Shown here piece after piece: positions 5,456-6,757 of a stretch of 6,757 nucleotides of DNA (the first letter of the stretch is position 1; every line of letters begins with the position of its first letter). The DNA is from Deltaproteobacteria bacterium (GTDB lineage: Bacteria; UBA10199; DSSB01), in NCBI GenBank assembly GCA_021772695.1, contig JAJFLL010000249.1, positions 1 through 6,757 on the forward strand. The letters run 5' to 3'. Position numbers and translations under genes: made by a program. Under the pieces are notes generated by a model, which did no database searches, was not told where the DNA came from, and saw only the letters and a list, made by a program, of their open reading frames with translations.

Positions 5456-6748
5456 ATGACGAAAATCACGCGAGCCCTGATCAGCGTCTCCGACAAAACC
5501 GGTTTGGTGGAACTTGCCCGCTATTTGACGAGAAACGGTGTGGAAATCATCAGCACGGGGGGAACCCAGAAATTACTTAGTGAAAATGAAATCCCTGTTA
5601 CTCCGATTGAGGCCTATACTGGGTTTCCAGAAATGATGGACGGCCGGGTCAAGACCTTGCATCCCAAGGTACACGGCGGCATTCTCAACCTTCGAGATCA
5701 TGAGAAACATCAAGACGATAAAAATAATTTTGGTATTCAAGACATTGATCTGGTGGTGGTGAATTTATATCCCTTCGTGCAGACCATAGCCAAACCCGAT
5801 GTGGGCTTTAGCGAGGCCATTGAAAATATCGACATCGGTGGACCCACCATGGTACGGGCAGCCGCAAAAAATTGGGAATACGTCGGGGTGGTGGTTGATC
5901 CTGGTGACTATGATAAAATTGAATTTTCTTTAGAAAATCATGATTTTGAATTGCCGCGTGCATTGAGATTTGAGCTGGCTGCAAAGGCCTTCACCCATAC
6001 GGCAGCCTATGACGGCGCCATCAGCAATTATTTGACCTCCATAAAAACACCTTCAGAACAGCCCGAACGAAATATCTTCAGCGGTTCCTTAAACCTCCAA
6101 CTGAAACGAATCTTTGAATTGCGCTATGGCGAGAACCCGCACTTGAAGGCGGCCTACTATTCCGAAGGTTGGCATGACGAGCCCTGCGTGGGCAATGCGC
6201 GGCAAATTCAAGGCAAGCACCTTTCCTATAATAATATTCTAGATCTGGACGGAGCCCTTGAGACCGTCAAAGAATTTTCCGAGGCCTGTTGTGCCATTAT
6301 TAAGCATTCCAACCCTTGCGGGGTTGCCACCACCACCTTAGATATCGCCGATGCCTTTCAGAAGGCCTTGGCCTGCGATCCTACTTCGGCCTTTGGTGGG
6401 ATCATCGCCTTTAACCGGGAGGTGAGCGCCGCAGCTGCAGAAAAAATCGCCGAGGCCTTTTACGAATGTGTGATTGCACCCGATTTCGTTCCTCAGGCCA
6501 TAGAGATTTTACAGGCGAAAAAAAATCTTCGCCTCTTGAAGACCTTGCCCATAAGACGTTTCGAAGTCACCGGTTGGGATATGAAGAAAGTCGTCGGTGG
6601 CATGTTGGTTCAAGAACGCGACGTGCAATTGGTTTCATCGGCCGAGGCAAAGGTGGTTACGAAGCGCAAACCTTCCGCCGAAGAACTGCAAGCCCTCGAT
6701 TTCTCCTGGCGAGTAGCCAAACATGTTAAAAGCAAAGCCATCGTCTAA
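5456..6748 (+). CDS. purH: Bifunctional purine biosynthesis protein PurH, C-terminally truncated
   Basis: PurH carries out the last two steps of IMP synthesis in the cytoplasm: formylation of AICAR using 10-formyl-tetrahydrofolate, then ring closure. The N-terminal IMP cyclohydrolase domain (about 1-195) shows ALISVSDKTGL (7-17), ISTGGTQKLL (32-41), GRVKTLHPKVHGGIL (63-77), LVVVNLYPF (99-107) and NIDIGGPTMVRAAAKN (124-139). The AICAR transformylase domain follows, with LRYGENPH (222-229), LSYNNILDLD (256-265), the catalytic IKHSNPCG (282-289, Lys283 and His284) and DPTSAFGGIIAFNR (308-321). The frame ends at VAKHVKSKAIV (420-430) with TAA. Family members run to about 510-530 residues and continue here with a GIGAGQ-type block, so about 90 residues are missing. 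RYGENPH is followed by Leu230 where Gln is usual. The ribosome-binding site AAAGG (5446-5450) lies 5 bases before the ATG. The gene follows mlaD by 11 bases. Confidence 0.93.
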   Translation: MTKITRALISVSDKTGLVELARYLTRNGVEIISTGGTQKLLSENEIPVTPIEAYTGFPEMMDGRVKTLHPKVHGGILNLRDHEKHQDDKNNFGIQDIDLVVVNLYPFVQTIAKPDVGFSEAIENIDIGGPTMVRAAAKNWEYVGVVVDPGDYDKIEFSLENHDFELPRALRFELAAKAFTHTAAYDGAISNYLTSIKTPSEQPERNIFSGSLNLQLKRIFELRYGENPHLKAAYYSEGWHDEPCVGNARQIQGKHLSYNNILDLDGALETVKEFSEACCAIIKHSNPCGVATTTLDIADAFQKALACDPTSAFGGIIAFNREVSAAAAEKIAEAFYECVIAPDFVPQAIEILQAKKNLRLLKTLPIRRFEVTGWDMKKVVGGMLVQERDVQLVSSAEAKVVTKRKPSAEELQALDFSWRVAKHVKSKAIV

Positions 6749-6757
6749 GCCGCAAGC

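Overview
The window reads as chromosomal DNA of a Gram-negative (diderm) bacterium of moderate GC content. The best lineage hint is the long MlaD-type protein. Its C-terminal half carries motifs such as RGGLIESTGG, LYITGG and GAGIQFTDQD that I recall from deltaproteobacterial (sensu lato) MlaD homologues. The species cannot be named from this sequence. There are no mobile elements, CRISPR arrays, tRNAs or rRNAs, and no gene-free stretch longer than about 120 bases.

Left arm, minus strand, reading right to left from 1377. The first gene is a metallo-beta-lactamase-fold protein of the NAPE-PLD/UlaG type (520-1377) whose metal-binding residues are mostly replaced. A good sigma70-like promoter (505-533) overlaps its stop codon. 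It is followed by a complete TPP riboswitch aptamer (about 415-497), the sulfur carrier gene thiS (200-403, GTG start), and the 5' end of thiG (193 to beyond the left edge). The last two make the thiazole half of thiamin, and the riboswitch would shut them off when thiamin pyrophosphate is plentiful. The 3' strand of the aptamer's closing stem is also the thiS ribosome-binding site.

Right arm, plus strand. Only 23 bp separate the divergent start codons. They contain most of a perfect 17-bp palindrome (1375-1391) that also covers the start codon of the minus-strand gene. The tightly packed run is alr (alanine racemase, peptidoglycan), mlaE (permease), mlaF (ATPase), mlaD (MCE-domain lipid carrier) and purH (last steps of IMP synthesis). 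Gaps are 7 bp, a 4-bp overlap, 3 bp and 11 bp, so this looks like one operon joining cell-wall, outer-membrane lipid and purine functions.

Main points of interest: (1) the MBL-fold protein lacks at least five canonical active-site residues and looks like a pseudoenzyme; (2) MlaD carries a beta-rich C-terminal domain of about 190 residues, which suggests a one-protein bridge between inner and outer membranes, with no mlaB, mlaC or mlaA in the operon; (3) purH stops at residue 430, about 90 residues short, inside a conserved block and nine bases before the window ends, which suggests a nonsense change, a frameshift or a sequence error; (4) the thiS start and its riboswitch are closely interlocked.
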